Source: Sorangium cellulosum (GTDB lineage: Bacteria > Myxococcota_A > Polyangia > Polyangiales > Polyangiaceae). From it: a stretch of DNA of 64,000 nt. Under the pieces are notes generated by a model. That model saw nothing but the letters and a program-made list of their open reading frames with translations, was not told the DNA's origin and ran no database searches. Position 1 is the stretch's first letter. Every line of letters begins with the position of its first letter. Of the stretch, positions 19,120 to 28,829 are shown in pieces. Location: positions 11,236,501 to 11,300,500 of the forward strand of contig NZ_CP012673.1 of the NCBI RefSeq assembly GCF_002950945.1, written 5' to 3'. Position numbers and translations under genes: made by a program.

Positions 19120-20277
19120 ATGGCACGAAGCTTCTCCGCGACCTGTGGGCCGGATGGCCTCCACCAGCACCTGGCCGGCCTGCGCAGCGCCGTGCCGTCG
19201 GCGTCGGGTGGTGTCGTCTTCGTTTCGGGGCAGCTCGCCCAGCGCGCTTCCAGCGTCGCCGAGCTCGTCCGTACCACCTGGCGCGGCGTCCCCGCCTGCG
19301 TCGTGCCCGCCGCGGGTGTGCTCAGCGAGCGCGGCGAGATCGAGGGGGACACCGCGGCGAGCGGCGTGCTCTGGTCCGGCGGGAAGGTCACGCCGTTCGC
19401 GCTCCCGGAGCGCGCCGCGGAGCCGGGCCGCGCGCTGGGCGAGGCGCTCGTCCGCACCGTCGGCCACCGCTCCGCGACGGCCATCCTCTTCGCCCGCCCC
19501 GGCGCGTTCGCGCCCGACATGCTCGAGGCGCTGGCCCTCTGCGCGCCGAACGCCTGCCTGTTCGGCGCGGGGACGGCGTCCGGCTCGGCCGTCGGCGTGA
19601 CGGCGCAGGGCGAGCTGCTCGAGGGCCCGACGACGGGCCTCGCGATCACCGGGTTCGCGCCGCCGCTCGTCGACGCCTCGCCCGCGGCGCGGCTGCTCTC
19701 CGGCTTCCACGCCGTCGAGGAGACGAGCGGCGGCGTCGTGCTGCGCGCCGGCGGGCGGCCGGCGCTCGACCTGCTCTCCGCCGCGACCGCGGCGCTCGGC
19801 GAGCAGGCCAGCGCACAGCCGCGCATGTTCGTCGCGCTCGCCGACCCGCCGGCGCCTTCGCCGCGCGGCGAGGCGGAGGGCCCGGCGGCGCCGCGCTACG
19901 TGCTGCGGCCCATCCGCGGCGTCGATCCGTCGCGCCGCGGGATCCTGATCGGCGACGACGCGCGGCCCGGCGCGCGCCTCGCCTTCGCCGTGCGCGACGC
20001 CGCCGCCGGGCGCGCGGGGCTCGAGGGGATCGCCCGGCAGATCTCCCGGAGCGCGCTCGGGTCGGCCCCCCGCTTCGCCCTCTACCTGAGCTGCGCCGGC
20101 CGCGGCCAGGGCCTGTACGGGGCGCCCGACGTCGAGGCGCGCATCCTGCGCCAGCGCTTCGCCGACCTGCCGATCGCCGGCATGCACTCGAGCTTCGAGA
20201 TCGCCCCCTGGGCGCCGGGCCAGGCCCGGCTCGCCCTCAACACCGGCGTGCTCGCGCTCTTCCGCGCGCCGAGCTGA
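19120..20277 (+). CDS. FIST-domain signal transduction protein
   Basis: 385-aa protein with FIST_N-like (residues ~15-200; ACVVPAAGVLSERGEIEG) and FIST_C-like regions ending FALYLSCAGRGQGLYG, IAGMHSSFEIAPW and LALNTGVLALF. FIST domains are proposed sensory modules for small ligands such as amino acids. No kinase or output domain is fused, so it probably works with a separate partner. It lies between a phosphatase gene (divergent) and a kinase gene (convergent, 5 bases between stops), which makes a signalling link plausible. Confidence 0.85.
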   Translation: MARSFSATCGPDGLHQHLAGLRSAVPSASGGVVFVSGQLAQRASSVAELVRTTWRGVPACVVPAAGVLSERGEIEGDTAASGVLWSGGKVTPFALPERAAEPGRALGEALVRTVGHRSATAILFARPGAFAPDMLEALALCAPNACLFGAGTASGSAVGVTAQGELLEGPTTGLAITGFAPPLVDASPAARLLSGFHAVEETSGGVVLRAGGRPALDLLSAATAALGEQASAQPRMFVALADPPAPSPRGEAEGPAAPRYVLRPIRGVDPSRRGILIGDDARPGARLAFAVRDAAAGRAGLEGIARQISRSALGSAPRFALYLSCAGRGQGLYGAPDVEARILRQRFADLPIAGMHSSFEIAPWAPGQARLALNTGVLALFRAPS

Positions 20278-20282
20278 GCGCC

Positions 20283-22658
20283 TCAGCGCTCGTGGTACAC
20301 CGCGAGCACGGCGGCGGCCCGCCGCTGCACCTCGGCGAGCACGGCGGCGAACCGCGGCTCGCCGCGGAGCGGCGCGAAGACGGGGCAGCACTCCATCCAG
20401 AACAGATCGAAGAGGCCGTCGGCCAGCGAGAGCTCGAGCGCGGTGAGCGCGAGCTCCGTCTTGCCGAGGAACGCCGCCAGCTCCGCCTGGAGCTGCCGCA
20501 GGAACGACGTGCGGCGCAGCGTCACGCTCGCGCCCTGCGCCAGCACGGGCAGCACGTCCGGGAGCTGGTCGTCGAGGATGCCGGCGAGCAGCCGCGCGAA
20601 CGGGTCGGGGAGCTCGGGGAAGGCGCTGCTCAACAGCTTCTGTTCGAGCTTCGCGATCACGTCCGGGTCGCGCAGCCAGAGCGCGCGGCGCATCTCGGCG
20701 ACGGACGAGCGCGAGCCGCTGCGCTCCTGCCCCGCGGTCGAGAACAGCTCCTCGGCCTGCTCCCACCTGCCGAGGAGCGCGTACGTGCGCGCGAGCGCGA
20801 ACAGCGGGGTCGGCATGTACGGCTCGCGCGCGAGCGCGCTCCGCGCGCGCCGGGTGCCCTCGTCGATCGCCCCGCACTCGAGCAGGATCTGGCTGACCAG
20901 GCCCTCCACCTCGGCGTCGCCCGCGCGCGACGCGAGCGCGGCCTTGAGCTCCCGCATCGCCCCGACCACGTCGAGGCGCTGGAACCGCACCGCCGCCATC
21001 GCGAGCCGCGCGTCCGGGAGCCCGGGCGCCGCGGCCACGGCGCGCGCCGCCGCCTGCGTGGCCAGGTCGCCGCCCTGCTCCGTGAAGAACCAGAAGCGGG
21101 AGCGCGCGAGCGCGTACGCCGAGAGGATCATCGGATCCTCCGGCGCGCGCGCGAGCGCCTGCTCGAAGAGCGCGATCGCGCGCTCCTGGTGCTCCGGCCA
21201 GAACTGGCGGTACTCGTGGCGCCCGCGCAGGAACAGGTCCAGCGCGACCGGGTCGCTCGGCGCGGTGCGGCTCGGCGCGGAACAGTCGAGCGTCAGCGCC
21301 TCGACCACCGCCTCGGCCACCTCGTCGTTGATCCGCAGCACCTCGGCCTCGGGGCGGTCGAAGCGCTTCGCCCAGAGCTGGAACCCGTCGGCGACGCTGA
21401 CGAGCCGCGCGCTGATCCGCACCCTGCCGTCGCGCCGCCGCACCGAGCCCCCGACGACGACCTGCACCCCGAGCTCGCGCCCGACCTCGCGCGGATCGAG
21501 CTCGCCGCCCGCGCGCCCCATCGCCCCGCGCGGCCTCACCCGCAGGCCCCGGGTCATCGAGAGCGTGTCGATGAGGTCGTCGGTGAGCTCCTCGGCCAGG
21601 TACGCGTCGGACGGGGAGCCCTGGTTCGCGAAGGGGAGGACCGCGACGCTCTTCGCGCTTTGATCGGCCGACCCGGGGGTCCTCTCGGGGATCGACGCCC
21701 GTTCGTGCGAGGAGGGCGCGATCGGGGGCGCGATCGAGGCCGGGCGCGTGAGCGAGGCGAGATCCTGCGCGACGCCCTCGACGGACGAGTACCGCTCGTC
21801 CCGCTCGCGCGCCATGCAGCGGAGCACCACGCGCGCGAGCGCGTCGGGCACGTCGGGGCGCCGGAGGCGCGGGTCGGGGGGGTCGGCGACGAGCCGCGCC
21901 GCCGCGACGGCGAGCGGCGCCTCGCCCTGCCACGCGCGCTCCCGCGTGACCATCTCGTAGAGCATCGCGCCGAGCGCGTAGAGGTCGGCGCGCGCGTCGA
22001 TGTCGTGCACGCCCTGCACCTGCTCCGGCGCCATGTACGCCGGCGTCCCCAGGACCGAGCCCAGGGTGCTGCCCGCCCCGGTGTCCGGCGCGAGCGCGCG
22101 CGCGATGCCGAAATCGGTCAGGACGACGCGCCCGTCGCGCCCGAGCAGCACGTTGTCCGGCTTGAGGTCGCGGTGGATGACGCCGGCGCGGTGCGCCGCC
22201 TGGAGGCCCTCGCAGACGCCCTCGGCGATGTCGAGGATGCGGCCGACGGCGAGCCGCTCGCGCGCGAGCAGCGCGGCGAGCGGCTCGCCGTCGATGAACT
22301 CCATGGTCAGGAAGCGGTCGCCGCCGTGCTCGCCGATGTCGAAGACCCGCGCCACGTTCGGGTGCGTCACCTTGCGCGAGAGCCGCACCTCGCGCTTGAA
22401 CCGCTCGAGCACCTCGGGCGCGCCGCTGAGGTCGCGGCGCAGCACCTTCACCGCGACGGTCTCGTCGAGCTCCCGGTCGCGCGCGCGGTACACGGTGCCC
22501 ATGCCGCCCACGCCGACCAGCCCGAGGAGCTCGTAGCGGCCGGCGAGGACCTGCCGCGGGCCGGTCCCGGCGCCCTTCGCCGGGTCGGCGCTCTCCTGGG
22601 TGCCGCTCGCCGGGTGAAGGTGAACCAGGGTGGCGTCATCCTTGAGGCTCTGCGGCAT
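20283..22658 (-). CDS. Ser/Thr protein kinase with TolB-like and TPR regions
   Basis: 791-aa Hanks-type kinase. Residues ~42-300 form the kinase domain: Gly loop GLVGVGGMGTVY, VAVKVL Lys, HRDLKPDNVLL catalytic loop, DFGIARA, GTPAYMAPEQ. A Pro/Ser linker follows, then a TolB-N/FlgO-like domain common in adenylate cyclases and TPR kinases (VAVLPFANQG, GRELGVQVVVGGSVRR, FQLWAKRFDRP). The C-terminal ~350 residues are TPR-like helices (LFEQALARAPEDPMILSAYAL). No transmembrane helix is seen. Start at MPQSLKDD is chosen because the upstream extension to 22724 is low complexity; no good ribosome-binding site is visible. Confidence 0.93.
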   Translation of the reverse strand: MPQSLKDDATLVHLHPASGTQESADPAKGAGTGPRQVLAGRYELLGLVGVGGMGTVYRARDRELDETVAVKVLRRDLSGAPEVLERFKREVRLSRKVTHPNVARVFDIGEHGGDRFLTMEFIDGEPLAALLARERLAVGRILDIAEGVCEGLQAAHRAGVIHRDLKPDNVLLGRDGRVVLTDFGIARALAPDTGAGSTLGSVLGTPAYMAPEQVQGVHDIDARADLYALGAMLYEMVTRERAWQGEAPLAVAAARLVADPPDPRLRRPDVPDALARVVLRCMARERDERYSSVEGVAQDLASLTRPASIAPPIAPSSHERASIPERTPGSADQSAKSVAVLPFANQGSPSDAYLAEELTDDLIDTLSMTRGLRVRPRGAMGRAGGELDPREVGRELGVQVVVGGSVRRRDGRVRISARLVSVADGFQLWAKRFDRPEAEVLRINDEVAEAVVEALTLDCSAPSRTAPSDPVALDLFLRGRHEYRQFWPEHQERAIALFEQALARAPEDPMILSAYALARSRFWFFTEQGGDLATQAAARAVAAAPGLPDARLAMAAVRFQRLDVVGAMRELKAALASRAGDAEVEGLVSQILLECGAIDEGTRRARSALAREPYMPTPLFALARTYALLGRWEQAEELFSTAGQERSGSRSSVAEMRRALWLRDPDVIAKLEQKLLSSAFPELPDPFARLLAGILDDQLPDVLPVLAQGASVTLRRTSFLRQLQAELAAFLGKTELALTALELSLADGLFDLFWMECCPVFAPLRGEPRFAAVLAEVQRRAAAVLAVYHER

Positions 22659-22768
22659 AGAGGGATCCCGGGCGACCGTCCTCCCCCGACGGAGGCTAGC
22701 GCAGGTCGGCGGCCGGTCGAGCACCGTCTTCGCAGCAGGTCCCGTCGGGGTGCTAGGCTGCGCGGCCC

Positions 22769-23830
22769 ATGCCAGAGGCGTCGAGCGCCATCGCGGTGGA
22801 GTCCCTCTCCAAGACGTACCAGGTCCACGAGCGCGCCGCGGGCTTCGCGGCGACCGTGCGCTCGGTCTTCCGGCGCCGCACCAAGACCGTCCACGCGGTC
22901 GAGGACCTCTCGTTCTCGATCGCGCCCGGGGAGCGCGTCGGCTTTTTGGGCCCGAACGGCGCCGGGAAGACGACGACGCTGAAGGTGCTCTCCGGGCTGC
23001 TCCACCCGACCGGCGGCCGGGTCGCGGTCGCGGGCTTCGTCCCGCAGCACCGCGAGCCCGGCTTCCTTCAGCGGATCACCCTCGTGATGGGCCAGAAGCA
23101 GCAGCTGCTCTGGGACCTGCCGCCCGCCGAGACGTTCGCCCTGAACCGCGCCATCTACGGGATCAGCGACGCCGATTACCGGCAGACCATGGGGGAGCTC
23201 GAGGAGCTGCTCGGGATCGCCGTGATCGCCACCAAGCCGACGCGGCAGCTCTCGCTCGGCGAGCGCATGAAATGCGAGCTCGCCGCCGCCCTGCTGCACC
23301 GGCCGGAGATCCTGTTCCTCGACGAGCCGACGATCGGGCTCGACGTCGCGATGCAGCTCAGCGTCCGCGACTTCATCCGCCGCTACAACGAGCAGCGGCG
23401 GGCCACGATCGTGCTCACGTCGCACTACATGGACGACGTGGCGGCGCTCTGCCCGCGGATCATCGTCATCGACAAGGGGCGGCTGCGCTACGACGGGGAC
23501 CTGTCGGCGCTCGTCCGCAGCGTGCGGCCCCACAAGCGGATCGCGCTGCACTTCGGGAGCGCGGTCGACCGGGCGCTGCTCGAGCGCGTCGGCACGGTCC
23601 TCTCGCTCGAGGCGGGCCGCGCGCTGCTGCAGGTGCCCCAGGAGGAGCTGCGCCCGGCGATGTCGTGGCTGCTCGGCCAGGCCGACATCGCGGACCTCAC
23701 GGTCGAGGATCCGCCGCTCGAGGAGGTGATGCGCGAGCTCTTCGCCGGCCGCGGGGGCGAGGCCGGGGAGGAGGGCGGGAAGGCGCCCGCGGGCGAGCCG
23801 GCGCGCCCCGCCGCCGAGGCCGCGCCGTGA
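22769..23830 (+). CDS. ABC-2 type exporter, ATP-binding subunit
   Basis: 353-aa ATPase of the daunorubicin/COG4586-like exporter group. Walker A LGPNGAGKTTTLK, Q-loop region VMGQKQQLLW, signature LSLGERMKCELA, Walker B ILFLDEPTIGLD and H-loop TSHYMDD are all intact. The C-terminal ~60 residues end in a low-complexity Gly/Glu/Ala tail. First gene of a three-gene operon: its TGA overlaps the GTG of the next gene. Substrate unknown. The start lies 110 bases from the divergent kinase gene, so the promoters share that gap. Confidence 0.94.
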   Translation: MPEASSAIAVESLSKTYQVHERAAGFAATVRSVFRRRTKTVHAVEDLSFSIAPGERVGFLGPNGAGKTTTLKVLSGLLHPTGGRVAVAGFVPQHREPGFLQRITLVMGQKQQLLWDLPPAETFALNRAIYGISDADYRQTMGELEELLGIAVIATKPTRQLSLGERMKCELAAALLHRPEILFLDEPTIGLDVAMQLSVRDFIRRYNEQRRATIVLTSHYMDDVAALCPRIIVIDKGRLRYDGDLSALVRSVRPHKRIALHFGSAVDRALLERVGTVLSLEAGRALLQVPQEELRPAMSWLLGQADIADLTVEDPPLEEVMRELFAGRGGEAGEEGGKAPAGEPARPAAEAAP

Positions 23831-24633
23831 GCTCGCTGTCGCGGGCGGCCCGCGCCTTCCCGACGCTGCTCCGCGTGGGCGTCGCCGCCGCCATGGCGTA
23901 CCGGGCGGAGATGCTGATCTGGATGCTCACGACGACGATGCCGCTCGTGAGCCTGGCGCTCTGGTCGGCGGTGGCCGCGAGCGCGCCGGTCGGCCGCTTC
24001 GGGGCCGACGATTTCACCGAGTACTTCCTGGCCATCCTCATCGTCCGGCAGCTCACGGGGTCGTGGCTCGTCTGGGAGATGAACATGGACATCAAGAGCG
24101 GCGCCCTCTCGCAGCGCCTGCTCAAGCCGATCCACCCGCTCGTCTCCTACGCCGCCGACAACCTCGCCGCGCTCCCGCTGCGGGCGCTGCTCTGCTTGCC
24201 GATCACGGTCGTCGCGCTCGTCGTGACCTCGGGCGCCCGAGAGCCGCCGGCGGCGCTCGATCTCGGGATCTGGGCCCTCGCGCTCATGGGCGCCTGGCTG
24301 CTCAACTTCTTCACGATGGCGCTGATCGGGTCGCTCGCGTTCGTGATCGAGAGCTCGACGGCGGTGTTCGACATCTACCTCGCGGCCTTCATGATCTTCG
24401 CCGGTTACCTCGTCCCGCTCGAGCTGTTCCCGTCGTGGCTCGGCGACATCGCCCGGGTCCTGCCGTTCCGCTACAGCCTCGCGTTCCCGGTCGAGCTCAT
24501 CACCGGCATGCTCGATCCGGGCCGCGCGCTGGTCGAGCTCGGCGTGCAGTGGGCCTTCGCAGCCGGCACCGCCGCGGCGGCGCTCGTCGCCTGGCGCGCG
24601 GGGGTCCGGCGGTTCGCGGCGTTCGGGGGGTGA
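23827..24633 (+). CDS. ABC-2 type exporter, permease subunit 1
   Basis: 268-aa integral inner-membrane protein with about six helices (MLIWMLTTTMPLVSLALW, LPLRALLCLPITVVALVV, LGIWALALMGAWLLNFFTMALIGSLAF, FDIYLAAFMIFAGYLVPLELF, C-terminal AAALVAW). It matches the ABC-2 permease group paired with COG4586 ATPases. GTG start overlaps the ATPase stop (GTGA), and its own TGA overlaps the next start in the same way, so the three subunits are translationally coupled. Confidence 0.92.
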   Translation: MSSLSRAARAFPTLLRVGVAAAMAYRAEMLIWMLTTTMPLVSLALWSAVAASAPVGRFGADDFTEYFLAILIVRQLTGSWLVWEMNMDIKSGALSQRLLKPIHPLVSYAADNLAALPLRALLCLPITVVALVVTSGAREPPAALDLGIWALALMGAWLLNFFTMALIGSLAFVIESSTAVFDIYLAAFMIFAGYLVPLELFPSWLGDIARVLPFRYSLAFPVELITGMLDPGRALVELGVQWAFAAGTAAAALVAWRAGVRRFAAFGG

Positions 24634-25424
24634 GCGGCGTGCGTTACCTCCGGCTCCTGGCCACGCAGCTGCGCGTGTCGATCGCGCTCGGGATGCAGTA
24701 CCGCTGGGACTTCGTGCTCGGCGCGGTGATGACCGTGGTCTGGACGCTGGTCGGGCTCGTGCCGCTGCACATCGCGCTCGCCTCGCGGCCGCCGGTCGGC
24801 GGCTGGACGTACGAGCGGGCGCTCGTCGTGGTCGGGTGGTTCACGCTGCTGAAGGGCGTGCTCGAGGGGGCGGTGAACCCGTCGCTCATCAGCGTGGTCG
24901 ACCAGATCCGGAGAGGCACGCTCGACTTCACGCTGCTCAAGCCGGCGGACGCGCAGTTCCTCGTGTCCACGGCGCGCTTCGAGATCCGCAAGGTCGTGGA
25001 CGGGGCGGCGGCGGTGGCGATCTTCGTGTACGCCTTCACGGAGATGGGGCGGGCGCCCGCGCCGGGCGACGTGGCGCTCTCGCTGGCCCTGCTCGGGACG
25101 GCGACGCTGGTGCTCTACTCGATCTGCATCCTGGTCATCTCGGCCGCGTTCTGGGTGGTGCGGCTCGACAACCTCGCTTACCTCTTCAACGCGCTCTTCG
25201 ATTTCGCGCGCTGGCCGGTCACGTTGTTCAAGGGCTTCTGGCGGATCACCTTCACCGTGGTCATCCCGCTCGCGCTGATGACCACCTACCCGGCGGAGGC
25301 GATGCTCGGGACGCTCGAGGGGCGGACGGCGGTGGGGGCGGTGCTGGGGGCGCTTCTGTTCGGGGCGGTGGCGCGCGCGGTGTGGAAACGGGCGATAGGG
25401 CGGTATACGTCGGCGTCGAGCTGA
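24630..25424 (+). CDS. ABC-2 type exporter, permease subunit 2
   Basis: 264-aa second membrane subunit with about six helices (FVLGAVMTVVWTLVGLVPLHIAL, VAIFVYAFTEM, LALLGTATLVLYSICILVISAAFWVV, WRITFTVVIPLALMTTYP, AVGAVLGALLFGAVARAVW). It begins at a GTG overlapping the previous TGA; a second in-frame GTG three codons later is an alternative. It completes a heteromeric exporter of one ATPase gene and two permease genes. The following ~225 bases (25425-25649) hold no gene. Confidence 0.92.
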   Translation: MSGVRYLRLLATQLRVSIALGMQYRWDFVLGAVMTVVWTLVGLVPLHIALASRPPVGGWTYERALVVVGWFTLLKGVLEGAVNPSLISVVDQIRRGTLDFTLLKPADAQFLVSTARFEIRKVVDGAAAVAIFVYAFTEMGRAPAPGDVALSLALLGTATLVLYSICILVISAAFWVVRLDNLAYLFNALFDFARWPVTLFKGFWRITFTVVIPLALMTTYPAEAMLGTLEGRTAVGAVLGALLFGAVARAVWKRAIGRYTSASS

Positions 25425-25649
25425 GCTCGGGAGGGGGGCGCGTGGGAGGGGGATGCGGGCGGCACGCGCCGGAGGGGGGCCCTGCGCGGCAGGGCGCGGG
25501 CGGGCGCTGGCCAATCGGCGAGGTTCGATGCTTGCGTGCTCGTGCACCTCGACGGGGAGCATGGCGGCTCTTCCTTGCGAGCGCCGCGGCAGGAGAGAGA
25601 ATGGAGAGGCCCGCCCGTCGAGGTTATTTCACGGCAATTTCGGGGAACG

Positions 25650-28592
25650 TCAGCGCCCCTGGACCTCGAAGTTGGTCACGCCCCAGCCCTCATCGAAGAG
25701 GCCGGTCAGCCCGGTCGCGGACAGGTCGAGCGCGAGGTCGGGCGCGGAGTGCGGGAAGACCAGCTTCATGCGGTACACGGAGTCGCCGTGCGGATAGGCG
25801 AGGGTGTTCACCTCGAGCGCTCCCGACCCGGCCAGGCTCCCGTCCAGCGGATAACTCTGGGAGCTCTGGGTGTTGGAGAAGGTCTCGCTGAGCAGCTCGA
25901 CGCCGTCCGCGGAGGCGGCCCAGACGCTGGGGCCAAAGGGCCCATCGCCATCCCAAGCGTTGATGAGGTAGAGATCGAAGCTGACGGTCATCTCGGTGTG
26001 GGGGGCGAGATCGTCGAGCGTCAGGTGCGCCGTCTCGTTGCCGAACTGCCCCAGGAAGGTGCGGTCCCCGAGCGGGGTGACGCTGGTGACGATGGAATCC
26101 CACTCCGGGCCGATGGATCCGGTGAACTTGTTGAAGTAGACGCTGCGGGGGCTGCTCATGACCGGACCGCCCTGCCCGTGGCTCGCGAGATCCGTGGCGG
26201 CCTCCTGGGCCGAGTCAGCGAAGCTCGAGTCGCCGGTGAGGCCCACGTCGAGGATGCACGTCTGCTTGATGACCTCGTCGGTGATGCCGGCGCAGGCCAG
26301 CTCGCCCGCGGCCCTCTGCGCGGGGGTCAGGTTGTTGAGCCACGCCGGCTGCCCGGGACCGGCCGGATCGCCGCACGGCGTGCCCTGCTGGATGAGCGCG
26401 ACGTCGCCCTGGGCGGCGCTCACCCGCCAGACGTCCGCGTAGCTGTTCGTGTCCTGGTACATCTCGAAGAACGTCAGCCCGCTGCTCAGCGCGCTGCCGT
26501 CCCGGGCGATCATGAACTCGTTGGTGGGGTCGTTATCGGCGTTCCCGAAGAGGCCGAGCATCTTGCCCACGCTGGCCGGCGGGACGAGGAAGAGCGTGTC
26601 CAGGTACAAGCCGAGGGAATAGCTCCTTGGACGCAGCGCCAGCCGCTCTCCCGTCGGCCAGGCCAGCACGGTCCTGCCGCTCGCGGACTGGTAGACGCTC
26701 CCGCCGCCGGCGAGCGCGAGCGCGCCGCTCGACGGCACCGTCGTCTGTTGCCCGTTCAAGTAGAGCGCGCCGTCCGCGTGGAACTCCACGAGATCACCCG
26801 CGATGCGCGCGCCCACCGCCCGGCCGGTCGAGACGCCCGGCGACACGGGGCACTGCCGGATCTGGATCTCCAGATCGGGAGTGGCCGTGCTGGTCGCCAG
26901 CACGAAGTCGCCCTCCCCCTGGAAGTCGAAGGCGACACTATCGAAGCTGACGTAATGGGGGTCTCCATTGCACGTGGCGGGCTTGCAGGACGGATCCGGG
27001 GTGTCCACGCGGCAACCCTTCATGACCTTGATGAGGAGGGCGTCGCTACCACCGCCGCCGAAGGAGTGGCCGCAGAACGGCGCGTCCGTCCTGCCCGTCA
27101 GGAAGACGTTGCCGTTCGGATCGACGGCGACACCTTGTGCCGCCTCCGTCGCGTTCGTGCCGATGTACTCGGTGCGCAGGTGTGCCCCCGCCGTGCTGTA
27201 CTCGCGCAGGTACATGTCCTCGCTCCCGAGGGGCGCGTCGGAGTCGAGGTCGCGTCGGGTCTGGCCGGTCAACACGACCGATCCACGGACGACGGCCACC
27301 GACGTAGCGGAGACGTTCTCGCTCGCCGTCGTCTGCCGGATCCATTGCGTGGTGAGGTTCGCATCCACCTTGGCGAGGAAGGCGTCATACGTCGTCGAAG
27401 AGGCATAAGAGGGGAAGTTCCCGTTCGTCGTGCCGGAGACGTAGACGACGGTCTGACCCGACTCCACCGCGGTGGTCAGGCTGAACGCCTGGTCCTGAAG
27501 GTTCGTGCCGAGGAGAGCTACCCCGCCCGGAGCACCGCTGTCGCTGTAGCGCGCGACAAAAGCGTCAGCGCTGCCGCCCGCGTACGGCTGGCCTGCCAGC
27601 GCGGCGGTGGTGTAACCGGCGACGTAGACCTGCCCATCGGCTCCGACCGACACGCTGCGCGCGATGGTCGTCCTGTTGTTCACTCCGAGCTGCCTGGTCC
27701 AGACATGAGCGCCGCTCGCCGAATACTTCGCCAGGAACAGCGACGTGGTGCCGCTCGTCGGCGGCGGGTTCACCCCGGCGAGATTCCCGCCTGTGGAGCC
27801 CACCACGTAGACGCTGCCGTCAAGTGCGTGGGCCACAGACCACGCTTGATCCACCGCAGCCGTACCGAACTGGCGCCGCCACGCCTCGGTCCCGTTTGCG
27901 TTCAGCTTGACGAGGAAGACGTCCGAAGATCCCTGGTGCTGGCCGGCTGCGATCGCGCCGCTCGTGTGGCCGACCACATAGAGCGACTCGTTGCCGCTCG
28001 GGGGGCACTGGGCCGAGGAGACGGCGACGCTCGTCGCCTGGTCGTTCGCCGACGTGCCGATCTGCGCGCCCCACGAGAGTTTCCCGTCCTGCCCGACCTT
28101 GCGGATGAAGGCGTCGCTCGCGCCGCTGTTCACCTGGCCCAAGATGGCGCCGGTGGTGGACCCGACCTGGTAGACGGCGTCGCAGGACGCGGCGACCGCG
28201 TTCCCGAGGTCCGCGCCGCTCGTGGGAGTCTCGTCATGCCACGTGAATCCCTCGAAGCTGGGGCAGGTCACGTTCAGCAAGGGGAGGGGGCGGCCGTTCG
28301 CGCTATCCCCCCACGTGGGGTCGAACGGGAGCGTGGACAGGGGGGAGTCGTCCTCCCTGGGCCTCAGCTCCTCCTCGCTCGCGCTGGTATCGTCGTTCAG
28401 CTCTCCGGCGGGGGCGAGATCATCCCCCTTCGCCCCGGAGCCGTCGTCCCCGGGGGAGATCGGCGCAGCCTGGTCGGGCTGGGGGCCTCTCGTCGAGCCC
28501 ACCGGCAGAGGATCGCCGGTCGAGCCGCTGCAAGCGGCGACGCCTGCTGCCAGGATGCACACGGAGAGCGTCTCAGAATGAAATCGTTTCAT
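25650..28592 (-). CDS. Large lipoprotein with SBBP-type beta-propeller and vWD domain
   Basis: 980-aa surface lipoprotein: signal with lipobox GVAAC, then a Ser/Asp/Pro-rich linker. Residues ~130-530 hold repeated ~50-residue units (G..DAFIRKV, DVFLVKLNANGTEAW, SLFLAKYSASGAHVW, DAFLAKVDA) typical of SBBP/delta-60 propellers. Residues ~540-700 resemble a von Willebrand type D domain (CNGDPHYVSFDSVAFDFQ ... LGLFGNADNDPTNEF). The last ~165 residues look like a carbohydrate-binding-type beta-sandwich. The frame opens at 28784; the ATG at 28592 is chosen because the signal peptide starts there and GAGG lies upstream. Probable role is adhesion or ligand binding outside the cell. Confidence 0.82.
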   Translation of the reverse strand: MKRFHSETLSVCILAAGVAACSGSTGDPLPVGSTRGPQPDQAAPISPGDDGSGAKGDDLAPAGELNDDTSASEEELRPREDDSPLSTLPFDPTWGDSANGRPLPLLNVTCPSFEGFTWHDETPTSGADLGNAVAASCDAVYQVGSTTGAILGQVNSGASDAFIRKVGQDGKLSWGAQIGTSANDQATSVAVSSAQCPPSGNESLYVVGHTSGAIAAGQHQGSSDVFLVKLNANGTEAWRRQFGTAAVDQAWSVAHALDGSVYVVGSTGGNLAGVNPPPTSGTTSLFLAKYSASGAHVWTRQLGVNNRTTIARSVSVGADGQVYVAGYTTAALAGQPYAGGSADAFVARYSDSGAPGGVALLGTNLQDQAFSLTTAVESGQTVVYVSGTTNGNFPSYASSTTYDAFLAKVDANLTTQWIRQTTASENVSATSVAVVRGSVVLTGQTRRDLDSDAPLGSEDMYLREYSTAGAHLRTEYIGTNATEAAQGVAVDPNGNVFLTGRTDAPFCGHSFGGGGSDALLIKVMKGCRVDTPDPSCKPATCNGDPHYVSFDSVAFDFQGEGDFVLATSTATPDLEIQIRQCPVSPGVSTGRAVGARIAGDLVEFHADGALYLNGQQTTVPSSGALALAGGGSVYQSASGRTVLAWPTGERLALRPRSYSLGLYLDTLFLVPPASVGKMLGLFGNADNDPTNEFMIARDGSALSSGLTFFEMYQDTNSYADVWRVSAAQGDVALIQQGTPCGDPAGPGQPAWLNNLTPAQRAAGELACAGITDEVIKQTCILDVGLTGDSSFADSAQEAATDLASHGQGGPVMSSPRSVYFNKFTGSIGPEWDSIVTSVTPLGDRTFLGQFGNETAHLTLDDLAPHTEMTVSFDLYLINAWDGDGPFGPSVWAASADGVELLSETFSNTQSSQSYPLDGSLAGSGALEVNTLAYPHGDSVYRMKLVFPHSAPDLALDLSATGLTGLFDEGWGVTNFEVQGR

Positions 28593-28829
28593 GCTCGAAC
28601 CTCGCAGTAAATGATGTCGACGTGGCCCTGAGGCCGGGAGGATCCGATGTTTCTCCTCTTTGTTGGTTGCCCTAGTACTATCCAGCCTGTGTGAGGCTGC
28701 GAGCCCGCGCCTTGACGCCGCGCGTCCTCGACGAGCGCGCGTTCCTCGTCGCCGAAAGCTCAGAGCTTCCGGATGGCCCCTCATCGCGCACCTTGCGCAG
28801 CAGCGCGGCCGTCGCGCCGACGATGGTCG
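28593..28829. other. Intergenic with small hairpin
   Basis: Upstream region of the large lipoprotein gene. It contains a CAGCCT/AGGCTG hairpin at 28683-28699 that may mark the truncated end of the neighbouring IS remnant. No gene recognised. Confidence 0.3.

Noticed and set aside
20292-22982. 896-codon + strand open frame opposite the kinase gene
   Set aside because: Composition is Arg/His/Gly-rich without any domain, whereas the opposite strand encodes a full kinase.
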